This document shows positions 1 to 6,183 of a stretch of DNA of 9,435 nucleotides, piece after piece; the stretch's first letter is position 1; every line of letters begins with the position of its first letter. Origin of the DNA: Nocardioidaceae bacterium (GTDB lineage Bacteria; Actinomycetota; Actinomycetes; Propionibacteriales; Nocardioidaceae); the NCBI GenBank assembly GCA_025966335.1, contig JAICRS010000109.1, positions 1 to 9,435 of the forward strand, given 5' to 3'. The translations under genes and the position numbers were made by a program. The notes beneath the pieces were generated by a model that ran no database searches, was not told the origin of the DNA, and saw only the letters and a program-made list of their open reading frames with translations.

Positions 1-635
1 TGACGCAGGTGGACCCGGCGACCGCCGTACGCCCGCCCTCGCCCGCGAAACGGCTGCCGAAGGCGCTGCCGCTGGCCGACATCGAAGCGATCCTGGACGC
101 GGCCGGCTCGCCGGGCACCGCGCTGGCGCTGCGCGACCGGGCGCTTCTGGAGGTGCTCTACGGCACCGGGGCCCGGATCTCGGAGGCGGTCGGGCTGGAC
201 CTGGACGACCTCGACCCGGAGCAGGGGACCGTGCTGCTGCGGGGAAAGGGCAGCAAGGAGCGGATCGTGCCGGTGGGCTCCTTCGCGCTGGACGCGGTGC
301 AGTCCTACCTGGTCCGGGGCCGGCCCGAGCTGTCCGCGGTCGGCAGGGGGCTGCCGGCCGTGTTCCTCAACGCCCGAGGCGGCCGGTTGTCGCGGCAGAG
401 TGCCTGGACGGTGCTGGCCAAGGCCGCTGACCGGGCCGGTGTCACCGCGGAGGTCTCCCCGCACACCCTGCGGCACTCGTTCGCGACCCATCTGCTCGAT
501 GGCGGCGCGGACGTCCGGGTGGTCCAGGAGCTGCTCGGGCATGCCTCGGTGACCACCACCCAGGTGTACACGCTGGTCACCGTGGACAGCCTGCGCGAGG
601 TTTATGCCACCGCCCACCCGCGGGCGCTCGGCTGA
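1..635 (+). CDS. xerD: Tyrosine recombinase XerD, 3' part (5' end outside window)
   Basis: Site-specific tyrosine recombinase that, with XerC, resolves chromosome dimers at dif. The frame is open to the left edge, so the N-terminal core-binding domain (about 100 residues in this family) is missing because the window starts inside the gene; it is not a truncation. Numbering residues from the GTG at 9, the whole catalytic domain is visible: Arg56 in TGARISE, the beta-hairpin Lys80 in RGKGSKER, His152 and Arg155 in HTLRH, His178 in LLGHAS and the nucleophile Tyr187 in TTTQVYT. The C-terminal tail LREVYATAHPRALG is typical of actinobacterial XerD. That GTG is an internal codon, not a credible start. 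XerC is the alternative, but the position just upstream of parA-scpA-scpB, as in other actinobacteria, favours XerD. The gene ends with TGA at 633-635. Confidence 0.93.
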   Translation, partial: TQVDPATAVRPPSPAKRLPKALPLADIEAILDAAGSPGTALALRDRALLEVLYGTGARISEAVGLDLDDLDPEQGTVLLRGKGSKERIVPVGSFALDAVQSYLVRGRPELSAVGRGLPAVFLNARGGRLSRQSAWTVLAKAADRAGVTAEVSPHTLRHSFATHLLDGGADVRVVQELLGHASVTTTQVYTLVTVDSLREVYATAHPRALG

Positions 636-645
636 CCCGCGCCCG
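621..645 (+). terminator. Possible GC-rich hairpin terminator across the xerD stop
   Basis: CGGGCGC (621-627) and GCGCCCG (639-645) form a perfect 7-bp inverted repeat with an 11-base loop that contains the xerD stop codon. No T-run follows, so it is not a canonical intrinsic terminator. Short GC stems at gene ends are common by chance in DNA this GC-rich, so the call is weak. Confidence 0.3.
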
Positions 646-663
646 GTCCCTCCGCGACCCGAA

Positions 664-750
664 GTTGTCCCCAGACTTCTCCCCAGGGCGTGGAAGGCTG
701 TGTACGGCGCGCCTACCCGCTGCACAGGTTGTCCCCAGATTTACTGGGGA
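664..750. repeat. Four TCCCCAG boxes in two 12-base-spaced pairs upstream of parA
   Basis: TCCCCAG occurs at 668-674 and 680-686 as a direct pair, and at 732-738 with its inverted copy CTGGGGA at 744-750. In both pairs the starts are exactly 12 bases apart (a 5-base gap). The first member of each pair sits in an identical 12-mer, GTTGTCCCCAGA (664-675 and 728-739). TTGTCCCCA differs by one base from the actinobacterial DnaA box TTGTCCACA, so DnaA-like binding is possible; an operator for the ParA operon is the other obvious reading. The repeat is directly visible; its function is inferred. Confidence 0.7.
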
Positions 751-773
751 GGTACTCGCGTCGGCCGATCTTG

Positions 774-803
774 TTGTAGGTCGCGACGCGCAGCACATAG
801 AGT
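774..803 (+). promoter_or_regulatory. Candidate promoter for the parA-scpAB operon
   Basis: TTGTAG (774-779) as a -35 and TAGAGT (798-803, fitting the actinobacterial TANNNT pattern) as a -10 are separated by 18 bases. Transcription would start near 810 and leave a leader of about 90 bases before the GTG at 898. It lies downstream of the TCCCCAG boxes, where an activator or autoregulator could act. Motif match only. Confidence 0.45.
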
Positions 804-829
804 CGCCGCGTTGCGCGCGACGGAGCAGT

Positions 830-860
830 ATGTCGGCTTCGCCTGTCGACATGGCGACAT
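830..860. repeat. ATGTCG/CGACAT repeats in the parA leader
   Basis: ATGTCG at 830-835 is followed by inverted copies CGACAT at 847-852 and 855-860, with the palindrome TGTCGACA at 844-851. They fall in the presumed 5' leader and could form alternative hairpins or a protein-binding site. The elements are short, and CG-containing hexamers recur often here, so significance is modest. Confidence 0.35.
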
Positions 861-883
861 CTCGCGCAGCGTGGCCCGTCAAC

Positions 884-889
884 GAGAGG
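884..889 (+). promoter_or_regulatory. Ribosome binding site choosing the parA start at 898
   Basis: GAGAGG lies 8 bases before the GTG at 898. A second in-frame candidate, AGGAGA (1002-1007) 10 bases before the GTG at 1018, would remove 40 residues. The first is preferred because it keeps the N-terminal extension, but the two are close. Confidence 0.5.
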
Positions 890-897
890 CAACGAGC

Positions 898-1905
898 GTG
901 AACGAATACGGCACCGGATCCTATGGAAGCAGCGCTTCCGAGGTCCCCCCGCTCGTCAACCCGGCCTTCATGGATGGCGTGCACTCTTCCCCCGCAGCCA
1001 CAGGAGACCCCGAGCGCGTGAGCGAACCGATCCCGTTCCGACGAGCCGAGGAGCCGGCCGAGCCGGTGATCGGTCCGACCGGCAGGCCGATGCCGCAGCT
1101 GCCCGAGCCGCGGCCGGTCACCACCCACGGCAACGCCCGCGTGATCTCGATGTGCAACCAGAAGGGCGGCGTCGGGAAGACCACGACCACGATCAACCTC
1201 GGTGCCGCGCTCGCGGAGTACGGCCGCAAGGTGCTGCTCGTCGACTTCGACCCGCAGGGCTCGCTGTCGGTCGGCCTCGGCCTGAACCCGCACGACATGG
1301 ACCTGAGCATCTACAACCTGCTCATGCAGCGCGACGTCAAGATCGACGAGGTCATCGTCCCCTCCGGCGTGCCCGGGATGGACCTGCTGCCCTCGAACAT
1401 CGACCTGTCCGCCGCCGAGGTGCAGCTGGTGCACGAGGTCACCCGGGAGCAGACCCTCCAGCGGATCCTGCAGCCGGTGATCGCCGACTACGACGTGATC
1501 CTGATCGACTGCCAGCCTTCGCTGGGCCTGCTCACCGTCAACGCGCTGACCGCCTCCGACGGCGTGATCGTCCCGCTCGAGTGCGAGTACTTCGCGCTGC
1601 GCGGGGTCGCGCTGCTCAAGACCACGATCGACAAGGTCCAGGAGCGGCTGAACCCCAAGCTGACCATCGACGGCGTGCTCGGCACGATGTACGACGGCCG
1701 CACGCTGCACGGTCGGGAGGTCATGGAGCGGCTGGTTCAAGCCTGGGGCGACACCGTCTTCCACACCGTGATCCGGCGCACCGTGAAGTTCTCCGACTCG
1801 ACCGTCGCGGGGGAGCCGATCACCAGCTACGCGAGCTCGTCCGCGGGTGCCGAGGCCTACCGCCAGCTGGCCAGGGAGGTGCTGGCCCGTTGTCTCGACG
1901 GGTGA
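898..1905 (+). CDS. parA: ParA/Soj-family chromosome-partitioning ATPase
   Basis: Deviant-Walker ATPase of the ParA/MinD superfamily. Members dimerise on ATP, bind DNA non-specifically and are stimulated by a partner DNA-binding protein. From the GTG at 898 it is 335 residues. The deviant Walker A is KGGVGKT (signature Lys89, catalytic Lys94), the A' motif is VDFDPQG near 115-121, and Walker B is ILIDCQPS with Asp204. The first ~80 residues are a Pro-, Ser- and Glu-rich, probably disordered extension ahead of the conserved ARVISMCNQKGG core; the GTG at 1018 is an alternative start. The frame continues upstream to 604, but that part overlaps xerD and lacks a ribosome binding site. This is not the oriC-linked parAB operon: it heads the scpA-scpB operon, as the homologous parA does in Mycobacterium (Rv1708) and Streptomyces. 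No parB is present; the next gene overlaps it by GTGA and may encode its partner (inference). Confidence 0.9.
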   Translation: MNEYGTGSYGSSASEVPPLVNPAFMDGVHSSPAATGDPERVSEPIPFRRAEEPAEPVIGPTGRPMPQLPEPRPVTTHGNARVISMCNQKGGVGKTTTTINLGAALAEYGRKVLLVDFDPQGSLSVGLGLNPHDMDLSIYNLLMQRDVKIDEVIVPSGVPGMDLLPSNIDLSAAEVQLVHEVTREQTLQRILQPVIADYDVILIDCQPSLGLLTVNALTASDGVIVPLECEYFALRGVALLKTTIDKVQERLNPKLTIDGVLGTMYDGRTLHGREVMERLVQAWGDTVFHTVIRRTVKFSDSTVAGEPITSYASSSAGAEAYRQLAREVLARCLDG

Positions 1906-2252
1906 GGGTGCCGGCCGCCGACGAGTTGTTCCGGCCCACCGTTGTCCCGGACGAGGCGGCCCCGGACACGGAGCAGTCGCGTGACGCGGCCCCGGCGATG
2001 GACACCGGTGGTACGAAGCCCGGGCGCAGGCGTACGCCGAGCGGGCGGGTGCGTCACGACGAGAAGATGACCGTCTACGTCACCGCCGACGAGCTGCTCG
2101 ACCTCGAGCACGCGCGGCTGATGTTGCGCCGCGGGCAGGGCCTGGCCGTGGACCGCGGCCGGCTGGTGAGGGAGGCGGTCGCGATCGCGCTCGCCGACTA
2201 CGAGGCGAACGGCGAGGACAGCGTCCTCGTGCAACGGCTGATGCAGACATGA
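1902..2252 (+). CDS. Small protein with ribbon-helix-helix-like C-terminus, possible ParA partner
   Basis: I do not recognise a named family. From the GTG at 1902 it has 116 residues; its start overlaps the parA stop (GTGA) and its stop overlaps the scpA start (ATGA), so translation is probably coupled on both sides. No clear ribosome binding site precedes 1902; GTG 1908 or ATG 1998 are alternatives. The N-terminus carries ADELFRP (residues 6-12), then a flexible Pro- and acid-rich linker, a basic stretch with PGRRRT (40-45), and a C-terminal block: strand KMTVYV (55-60), a helix from about 62 to 77 and a second helix from about 85 to 101 (RGRLVREAVAIALADY). One strand followed by two helices, with S/D-R-x-x-L-V-R-E-A at the second helix, resembles ribbon-helix-helix DNA-binding dimers (CopG/ParG type). 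A DNA-binding partner or autoregulator for the adjacent ParA is a reasonable inference. That it is a real gene is much surer than its role. Confidence 0.8.
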   Translation: MRVPAADELFRPTVVPDEAAPDTEQSRDAAPAMDTGGTKPGRRRTPSGRVRHDEKMTVYVTADELLDLEHARLMLRRGQGLAVDRGRLVREAVAIALADYEANGEDSVLVQRLMQT

Positions 2253-3181
2253 CGATCGACGTGTCCGATCCGGTCGCCGACGTCGCCGAGACGGTCGCCG
2301 TCGACGCGGAGACACCGGCCGCTTTCGCCGTACGCCTGGACAACTTTGAAGGCCCGTTCGACCTTCTGCTGAGCCTGATCGCCAAGCACAAGCTGGACAT
2401 CACCGAGGTGGCGCTGTCGAAGGTCACCGACGAGTTCATCTCGTTCATCAAGGCGGCCGGCCCCGAGTGGGACCTCGAGCAGACCACCCAGTTCCTGCTG
2501 GTCGCGTCCACCCTGCTCGACCTCAAGGCCGCCCGGCTGCTGCCGTCCGGCGACGTGGAGGACGAGGAGGACCTCGCGCTGCTGGAGGCTCGGGACCTCT
2601 TGTTCGCCCGGTTGCTGCAGTACCGCGCGTTCAAGCAGGTGGCGTCGGTCCTCGAGCAGCGAATGGTCGGCGAGGCGCGCAGGTATCCGCGCGCGGTCGG
2701 CCTCGAGGAGCGGTTCGCCACGTTGCTGCCGGAGGTGCTGATCGGTCTGGGACTCGAGGAGTTCGCCGCACTGGCAGCCAAGGCGCTCGAGCCCAAGCCG
2801 GTCCTCGAGTTCTCGATGGCGCACCTGCACGCCCCCACCGTGAGCGTGAAGGAGCAGGCCGCGATCGTGGTCGACCGGCTCCGCCGCTCCGGCACGATGA
2901 CGTTCCGGGCGCTGTCGGGGGACTCGCCGGACACGCTGACCACGGTGGCGAGGTTCCTCTCGCTGCTCGAGCTGTTCCGGGAGGGCGCGGTGTCCTTCGA
3001 CCAGATGTCACCGCTCGGCGAGCTCACCGTCCGCTGGACCGGCTCGGAGGACGGTGAGGTCACCATCACCGACGAGTTCGACGGACACCCGGACGCGGAG
3101 CCTCCGGTGGACGAGCCCGCGGAGGACGTCGCCGACGACGAAGAGGCAGTCGAGCGGCACGAGGAGAGGAAGGCAGAGTGA
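2249..3181 (+). CDS. scpA: Segregation and condensation protein A (kleisin)
   Basis: Kleisin subunit of the bacterial SMC complex; it bridges the SMC head of one subunit and the neck of the other and carries ScpB, acting on the nucleoid to organise and separate sister chromosomes. The protein is 310 residues. After a variable acidic start, the family signature VRLDNFEGPFDLLLSLI (28-44) begins the N-terminal domain, followed by KHKLDITEVALSKVTDEF. A conserved AALRLLP-like segment (LLDLKAARLLPS) follows. The C-terminal part (about 200-285) fits the winged-helix domain that binds the SMC head. The last ~35 residues are an acidic tail rich in Asp and Glu, longer than the conserved fold needs. The ATG at 2249 overlaps the upstream stop by 4 bases, with no strong ribosome binding site of its own. 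Its stop overlaps the scpB start (GTGA at 3178). Confidence 0.95.
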   Translation: MTIDVSDPVADVAETVAVDAETPAAFAVRLDNFEGPFDLLLSLIAKHKLDITEVALSKVTDEFISFIKAAGPEWDLEQTTQFLLVASTLLDLKAARLLPSGDVEDEEDLALLEARDLLFARLLQYRAFKQVASVLEQRMVGEARRYPRAVGLEERFATLLPEVLIGLGLEEFAALAAKALEPKPVLEFSMAHLHAPTVSVKEQAAIVVDRLRRSGTMTFRALSGDSPDTLTTVARFLSLLELFREGAVSFDQMSPLGELTVRWTGSEDGEVTITDEFDGHPDAEPPVDEPAEDVADDEEAVERHEERKAE

Positions 3182-3858
3182 ACGAGCAGACCGACATCGC
3201 TGCGGAAGCAGACGTCGAGCTCGAACCGCAGTCGGCCGACGCCGAGCAGTCGGCCGATTCCGAGGCGGAGACCCTGGCGATCCCGGTCGCCGAGCTCCGA
3301 CCGGCCCTGGAGGCCGTGCTGATGGTCGCCGACCAGCCCCTGGACCACGTCGCCCTCGCGACGGCGGTCGGCTACCCGGCTGACCAGGTCCGGTCCGCGT
3401 TGGAGGAGCTGGCTCACGAGTACGCCGAGCAGGGCCGCGGCTTCGACCTGCGCAACGTCGCCGGCGGCTGGCGGTTCTACACACGCGACGAGTACGCCGC
3501 GGTCGTGGAGCGGTTCGTCCTGGAGGGCCAGCAGGCCCGGCTGACCCAGGCCGCGCTGGAGACCCTCGCCGTGGTGGCCTACAAGCAGCCGGTCAGCAGG
3601 GCAAGGGTCTCGGCGGTCCGCGGGGTCAACGTCGACGGCGTGATGCGTACGCTGGTCGCCCGCGGCCTGGTCGAGGAGTGCGGCACCGACGAGGAGACCA
3701 CGGCGCTGCTCTACCGGACCACGAACTACTTCCTGGAGCGGATCGGGGTCACCTCCGTCGGGGAGCTCCCCGAGCTGGCGCCGTTCCTGCCGGAGATGGG
3801 CGACTTCGACGACCCCGACCAGCGCCCCGAGGAAGTGGCGGCGCAGGAGACCGCGTGA
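3178..3858 (+). CDS. scpB: Segregation and condensation protein B
   Basis: Dimeric winged-helix protein that wraps around the central part of ScpA in the Smc-ScpAB complex. It has 226 residues. The first ~38 are an acidic, low-complexity extension (repeated SADxEQSAD-like segments). The first winged helix starts at ELRPALEAVLMVADQPL (39-55), and the second contains ALETLAVVAYKQPVSR and the signature RGVNVDGVMRTLVARGLV around 125-165. TTNYFLERIGVTSVGELPEL is the conserved closing segment. The GTG at 3178 overlaps the scpA stop and is preceded by a strong purine-rich site, GGAGAGGAAGG (3163-3173), which supports this start. It is followed with overlap by rluB, a common actinobacterial arrangement. 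Confidence 0.95.
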   Translation: MNEQTDIAAEADVELEPQSADAEQSADSEAETLAIPVAELRPALEAVLMVADQPLDHVALATAVGYPADQVRSALEELAHEYAEQGRGFDLRNVAGGWRFYTRDEYAAVVERFVLEGQQARLTQAALETLAVVAYKQPVSRARVSAVRGVNVDGVMRTLVARGLVEECGTDEETTALLYRTTNYFLERIGVTSVGELPELAPFLPEMGDFDDPDQRPEEVAAQETA

Positions 3859-4613
3859 GCTCCCCGACCACGGGCGGCACCGACGACGACGGACTGGTCC
3901 GGCTCCAGAAGCTGCTCGCCCAGTCCGGCGTGGCCAGCCGGCGCAAGTGCGAGGAGCTGATGCTCGACGGCCAGGTCGAGGTCGACGGTGAGGTGGTCAC
4001 CAGGCTCGGCACGAAGGTCGACCCGCGCACCGCGGTGATCCGGGTCGCCGGCAAGCGCCTTCCGCCGGTGTCCGCGCACGTCTACCTGGTGCTCAACAAA
4101 CCGCGCGGCGTGGTGTCCACCATGTCGGATCCGGAGGGACGACGTACGCTCTCCGACTTCGTCGCCGAGCGACCCGAGCGCCTGTTCCACGTCGGCCGGC
4201 TCGACACCGACACCGAGGGACTGATCCTGCTCACCAACGACGGTGACTTCGCGCAGCGGGTGGCGCACCCGTCGTACGAGCTGGAGAAGACCTACGTGGC
4301 CGAGGTGCCCGGGCCGGTGAGCAAGGCCACCGTACGGCGGGTGCTGGACGGTGTGGCTCTCGAGGACCGCCCGGTGCAGGTCAGCTCGTTCCGGGTGCTG
4401 TCCTCGCACCGGGACAAGGCCATCGTCGAGCTGGTGATCCACGAGGGACGCAACCGGATCGTCCGCCGGCTGCTCGAGGAGGTCGGGCACCCGGTGCAGC
4501 GGCTGACCCGCACCGCCATCGGTCCGGTGCCGGTGACCGGGCTACGCCCGGGTGAGCTCAGGGAGCTGACCCGCGACGAGCTCGGCACCCTGCTGGACGC
4601 CGCGAAGCTGTGA
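3855..4613 (+). CDS. rluB: RluB/RsuA-family rRNA pseudouridine synthase
   Basis: Converts a uridine in rRNA to pseudouridine; by homology to the RluB group the target is probably 23S rRNA around helix 80-93, but the exact site cannot be read from sequence. The protein has 252 residues from the GTG at 3855, which overlaps the scpB stop (GTGA) and follows AGGAGA at 3845-3850. An N-terminal S4 RNA-binding domain (VRLQKLLAQSGVASRRKCEE from residue 15 to about 62) leads into the catalytic domain, which opens with YLVLNKPRGVVST and carries the catalytic Asp117 in VGRLDTDTEGL. The motifs LEKTYVAEV and EGRNRIVRRLLEEVGHPV close the fold. A longer open frame starts at 3678 but lies wholly within scpB and is not used. 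RsuA (16S) is the alternative; the scpAB neighbourhood favours RluB. Confidence 0.92.
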   Translation: MSSPTTGGTDDDGLVRLQKLLAQSGVASRRKCEELMLDGQVEVDGEVVTRLGTKVDPRTAVIRVAGKRLPPVSAHVYLVLNKPRGVVSTMSDPEGRRTLSDFVAERPERLFHVGRLDTDTEGLILLTNDGDFAQRVAHPSYELEKTYVAEVPGPVSKATVRRVLDGVALEDRPVQVSSFRVLSSHRDKAIVELVIHEGRNRIVRRLLEEVGHPVQRLTRTAIGPVPVTGLRPGELRELTRDELGTLLDAAKL

Positions 4614-4626
4614 GCCGGTGAGCCAC

Positions 4627-4656
4627 TAGGGTTTGCACGTCGGACGATCCAGGAGG
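4627..4656 (+). promoter_or_regulatory. Possible -10 element and clear ribosome binding site for aroH
   Basis: The 52-base gap after rluB holds TAGGGT (4627-4632), which fits an actinobacterial -10 but lacks a convincing -35 at the right distance, and AGGAGG (4651-4656), 9 bases before the GTG at 4666. The ribosome binding site fixes the aroH start downstream of the longer open frame that begins with TTG 4633. The promoter part is weak. Confidence 0.5.
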
Positions 4657-4665
4657 CGAGGCACG

Positions 4666-5058
4666 GTGGCGGTGCGGGCGGTACGAGGCGCGACCCAGCT
4701 CGACGAGGACGTCCGCGAGCACATGCTGGAACGGGTCGCCGAGATGGTGACCGACGTGATGGCCGCCAACGACCTGGCCGTCGACGACTTCATCAGCGTG
4801 ATCTTCACCGCCACCTCGGACCTGGTCTCGGAGTTCCCCGCCTACGCCGCCCGGCGGCTCGGCTTCGGCGACGTGCCGTTGATCTGCGCGCGGGAGCTGG
4901 AGATCGAGGGCTCGATGCCGCGGGTGGTCCGGATGATGGCGCACGTGGAGACCGACCTGCCGCGGTCGGCGATCACGCACGTCTACCTGCACGGCGCCGC
5001 GAACCTGCGCCGGGACCTGACCCGCACCCAGTCGGTCTTCGACGAGGAAACCCGCTGA
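4666..5058 (+). CDS. aroH: Monofunctional chorismate mutase, AroH type
   Basis: Catalyses the Claisen rearrangement of chorismate to prephenate, feeding phenylalanine and tyrosine synthesis. The 130-residue length and the sequence fit the trimeric AroH fold of Bacillus subtilis rather than the helical AroQ type. Active-site residues known from the B. subtilis enzyme are present with at most a one-residue shift: Arg7 in VRGAT, Arg63, Cys74, Glu77 in ICARE, Arg89, Tyr107 in THVYL and Arg115. The GTG at 4666 follows a perfect AGGAGG at 9 bases, and it also aligns the N-terminus with B. subtilis AroH. The stop TGA shares one base with the ATG of tyrA (TGATG), so mutase and dehydrogenase are probably co-translated and supply successive steps. 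All expected catalytic residues are intact. Confidence 0.95.
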   Translation: MAVRAVRGATQLDEDVREHMLERVAEMVTDVMAANDLAVDDFISVIFTATSDLVSEFPAYAARRLGFGDVPLICARELEIEGSMPRVVRMMAHVETDLPRSAITHVYLHGAANLRRDLTRTQSVFDEETR

Positions 5059-6140
5059 TGCCTCTGGCGGACGGTGCGCTGACCGGGCCGGTGCTCGTGG
5101 TCGGCGCCGGCTTGCTCGGTACGTCGATCGGGCTCGCACTGCGCCGGCACGGGCTCGAGGTGCTGCTCGAGGACGTGAACCCGCAGAACCTGACGATCGC
5201 CTCCGGGCTGGGGGCCGGCACCGCCGCCTCGGACGGTGCGCGGCCGCAGCTGGTCGTCGTCGCGGTGCCGCCGGACCACCTCCCCGAGGCGATCACGCAG
5301 GCCCTCGAGTGCCACGAGGCCGTGGTGACCGACGTGGGCAGCGTGAAGTCGGCGCCGCTGCGCGAGGTCGAGAGGCGCATGGGGACGGGTTCCCTGTCCC
5401 GGTACGTCGGCAGCCATCCGATGGCCGGTAGTGAGCGGTCCGGTCCCCTCGCGGCGTCGGCCGCCCTGTTCGACGGTCGCCCGTGGGCGGTCACGCCGCA
5501 CGAGGGCTCCGACCCGGGAGCGGTGTTCCTGGTCGACGAGCTGGTCGGCCTGTGCGGCGCGACCCCTCTCCGGTTCACCCCGGACGAGCACGACCAGGCG
5601 GTGGCGCGCACCTCGCACCTGCCGCACCTGCTGGCCGCCCTGGTCGCCGCGCGGCTGACCGATGCCCCGTCGTCCCACCTGGCTCTGTCCGGTCAGGGGG
5701 TGCGCGACGTGACCAGGATCGCGGCCGGCGACCCGCTGCTGTGGCTGCAGATCGTCACCGCCAACTCGCCCGCGCTCACCGCACTGCTCGGCGACGTCCG
5801 CGACGATGTCGACCGGCTGCTGGCCGCGGTCCGCGACGGAGAGCGGGGCACGATCGCCGCGGTGCTCGACCGCGGGGTCGCCGGGACCGCCGCGATCCCC
5901 GGGAAGCACGGCGGGCCCGCGGAGCCCGTCGGTGCCCTGTTCGTCGCCGTCCCCGACCACCCCGGCGAGCTGGCGCGGCTGCTCGCCGACGCCGGCCAGA
6001 TCGGGGTCAACGTCGAGGACCTGCACATCGACCACGACCCGGGCAGACCCGTCGGTCTGGTGGAGCTGGCCGTGGCCACCGACCGGGTCGACTTCCTCAA
6101 GGGCGCGCTCGAGGCCCGGGGGTGGACAACCCACCGGTAG
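5058..6140 (+). CDS. tyrA: Prephenate dehydrogenase with C-terminal ACT domain
   Basis: Oxidatively decarboxylates prephenate to 4-hydroxyphenylpyruvate with NAD(P)+, the committed step to tyrosine. It has 360 residues. An N-terminal Rossmann fold begins with VLVVGAGLLGTSIG (12-25, glycines 16, 18 and 21); an acidic residue follows in VLLEDVNPQN, which suits NAD+ binding but does not prove it. VTDVGSVKSAP and SHPMAGSERSGP follow, with the likely catalytic His120. The helical dimerisation domain spans about 170-280. An ACT domain runs from about residue 290 to the end (VGALFVAVPDHPGELARLL), which suggests feedback control by tyrosine or another amino acid (inference). GAGGA (5044-5048) lies 9 bases before the ATG at 5058. 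It forms an operon with aroH and ends with TAG. Arogenate dehydrogenase activity is a possible alternative specificity. Confidence 0.95.
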   Translation: MPLADGALTGPVLVVGAGLLGTSIGLALRRHGLEVLLEDVNPQNLTIASGLGAGTAASDGARPQLVVVAVPPDHLPEAITQALECHEAVVTDVGSVKSAPLREVERRMGTGSLSRYVGSHPMAGSERSGPLAASAALFDGRPWAVTPHEGSDPGAVFLVDELVGLCGATPLRFTPDEHDQAVARTSHLPHLLAALVAARLTDAPSSHLALSGQGVRDVTRIAAGDPLLWLQIVTANSPALTALLGDVRDDVDRLLAAVRDGERGTIAAVLDRGVAGTAAIPGKHGGPAEPVGALFVAVPDHPGELARLLADAGQIGVNVEDLHIDHDPGRPVGLVELAVATDRVDFLKGALEARGWTTHR

Positions 6141-6144
6141 GCTT

Positions 6145-6174
6145 CGGCCGACGTCTTCGGTCGATCGGAAGGGG
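6145..6174 (+). promoter_or_regulatory. Small hairpin and ribosome binding site before cmk
   Basis: CGGCCGA (6145-6151) can pair with TCGGTCG (6157-6163), with one G-U pair and a 5-base loop, but no T-run follows, so it is not a standard terminator. GGAAGGGG (6167-6174) lies 9 bases before the GTG at 6184 and is a good ribosome binding site that fixes the cmk start. Confidence 0.45.
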
Positions 6175-6183
6175 TAGTGCGCG

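Noticed and set aside
604..897. ParA start extended upstream to ATG 604
   Set aside because: It would overlap xerD, run through the TCCCCAG boxes and promoter region, and has no ribosome binding site; the translated segment is Arg/Pro-rich and unlike ParA proteins.
577..1764. Long minus-strand open frame (395 codons) opposite the xerD end and parA
   Set aside because: Its protein is His/Gly/Arg/Asp-rich with no recognisable domain, as is typical of antisense frames in high-GC genes, and it covers the strongly supported ParA gene.
2080..3417. Minus-strand 445-codon open frame opposite scpA and scpB
   Set aside because: Ser/Arg-rich low-complexity translation and full overlap with ScpA and ScpB; a shadow frame.
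4633..4665. AroH start at TTG 4633
   Set aside because: AGGAGG at 4651-4656 lies inside that extension and points to GTG 4666, which also aligns the N-terminus with B. subtilis AroH.
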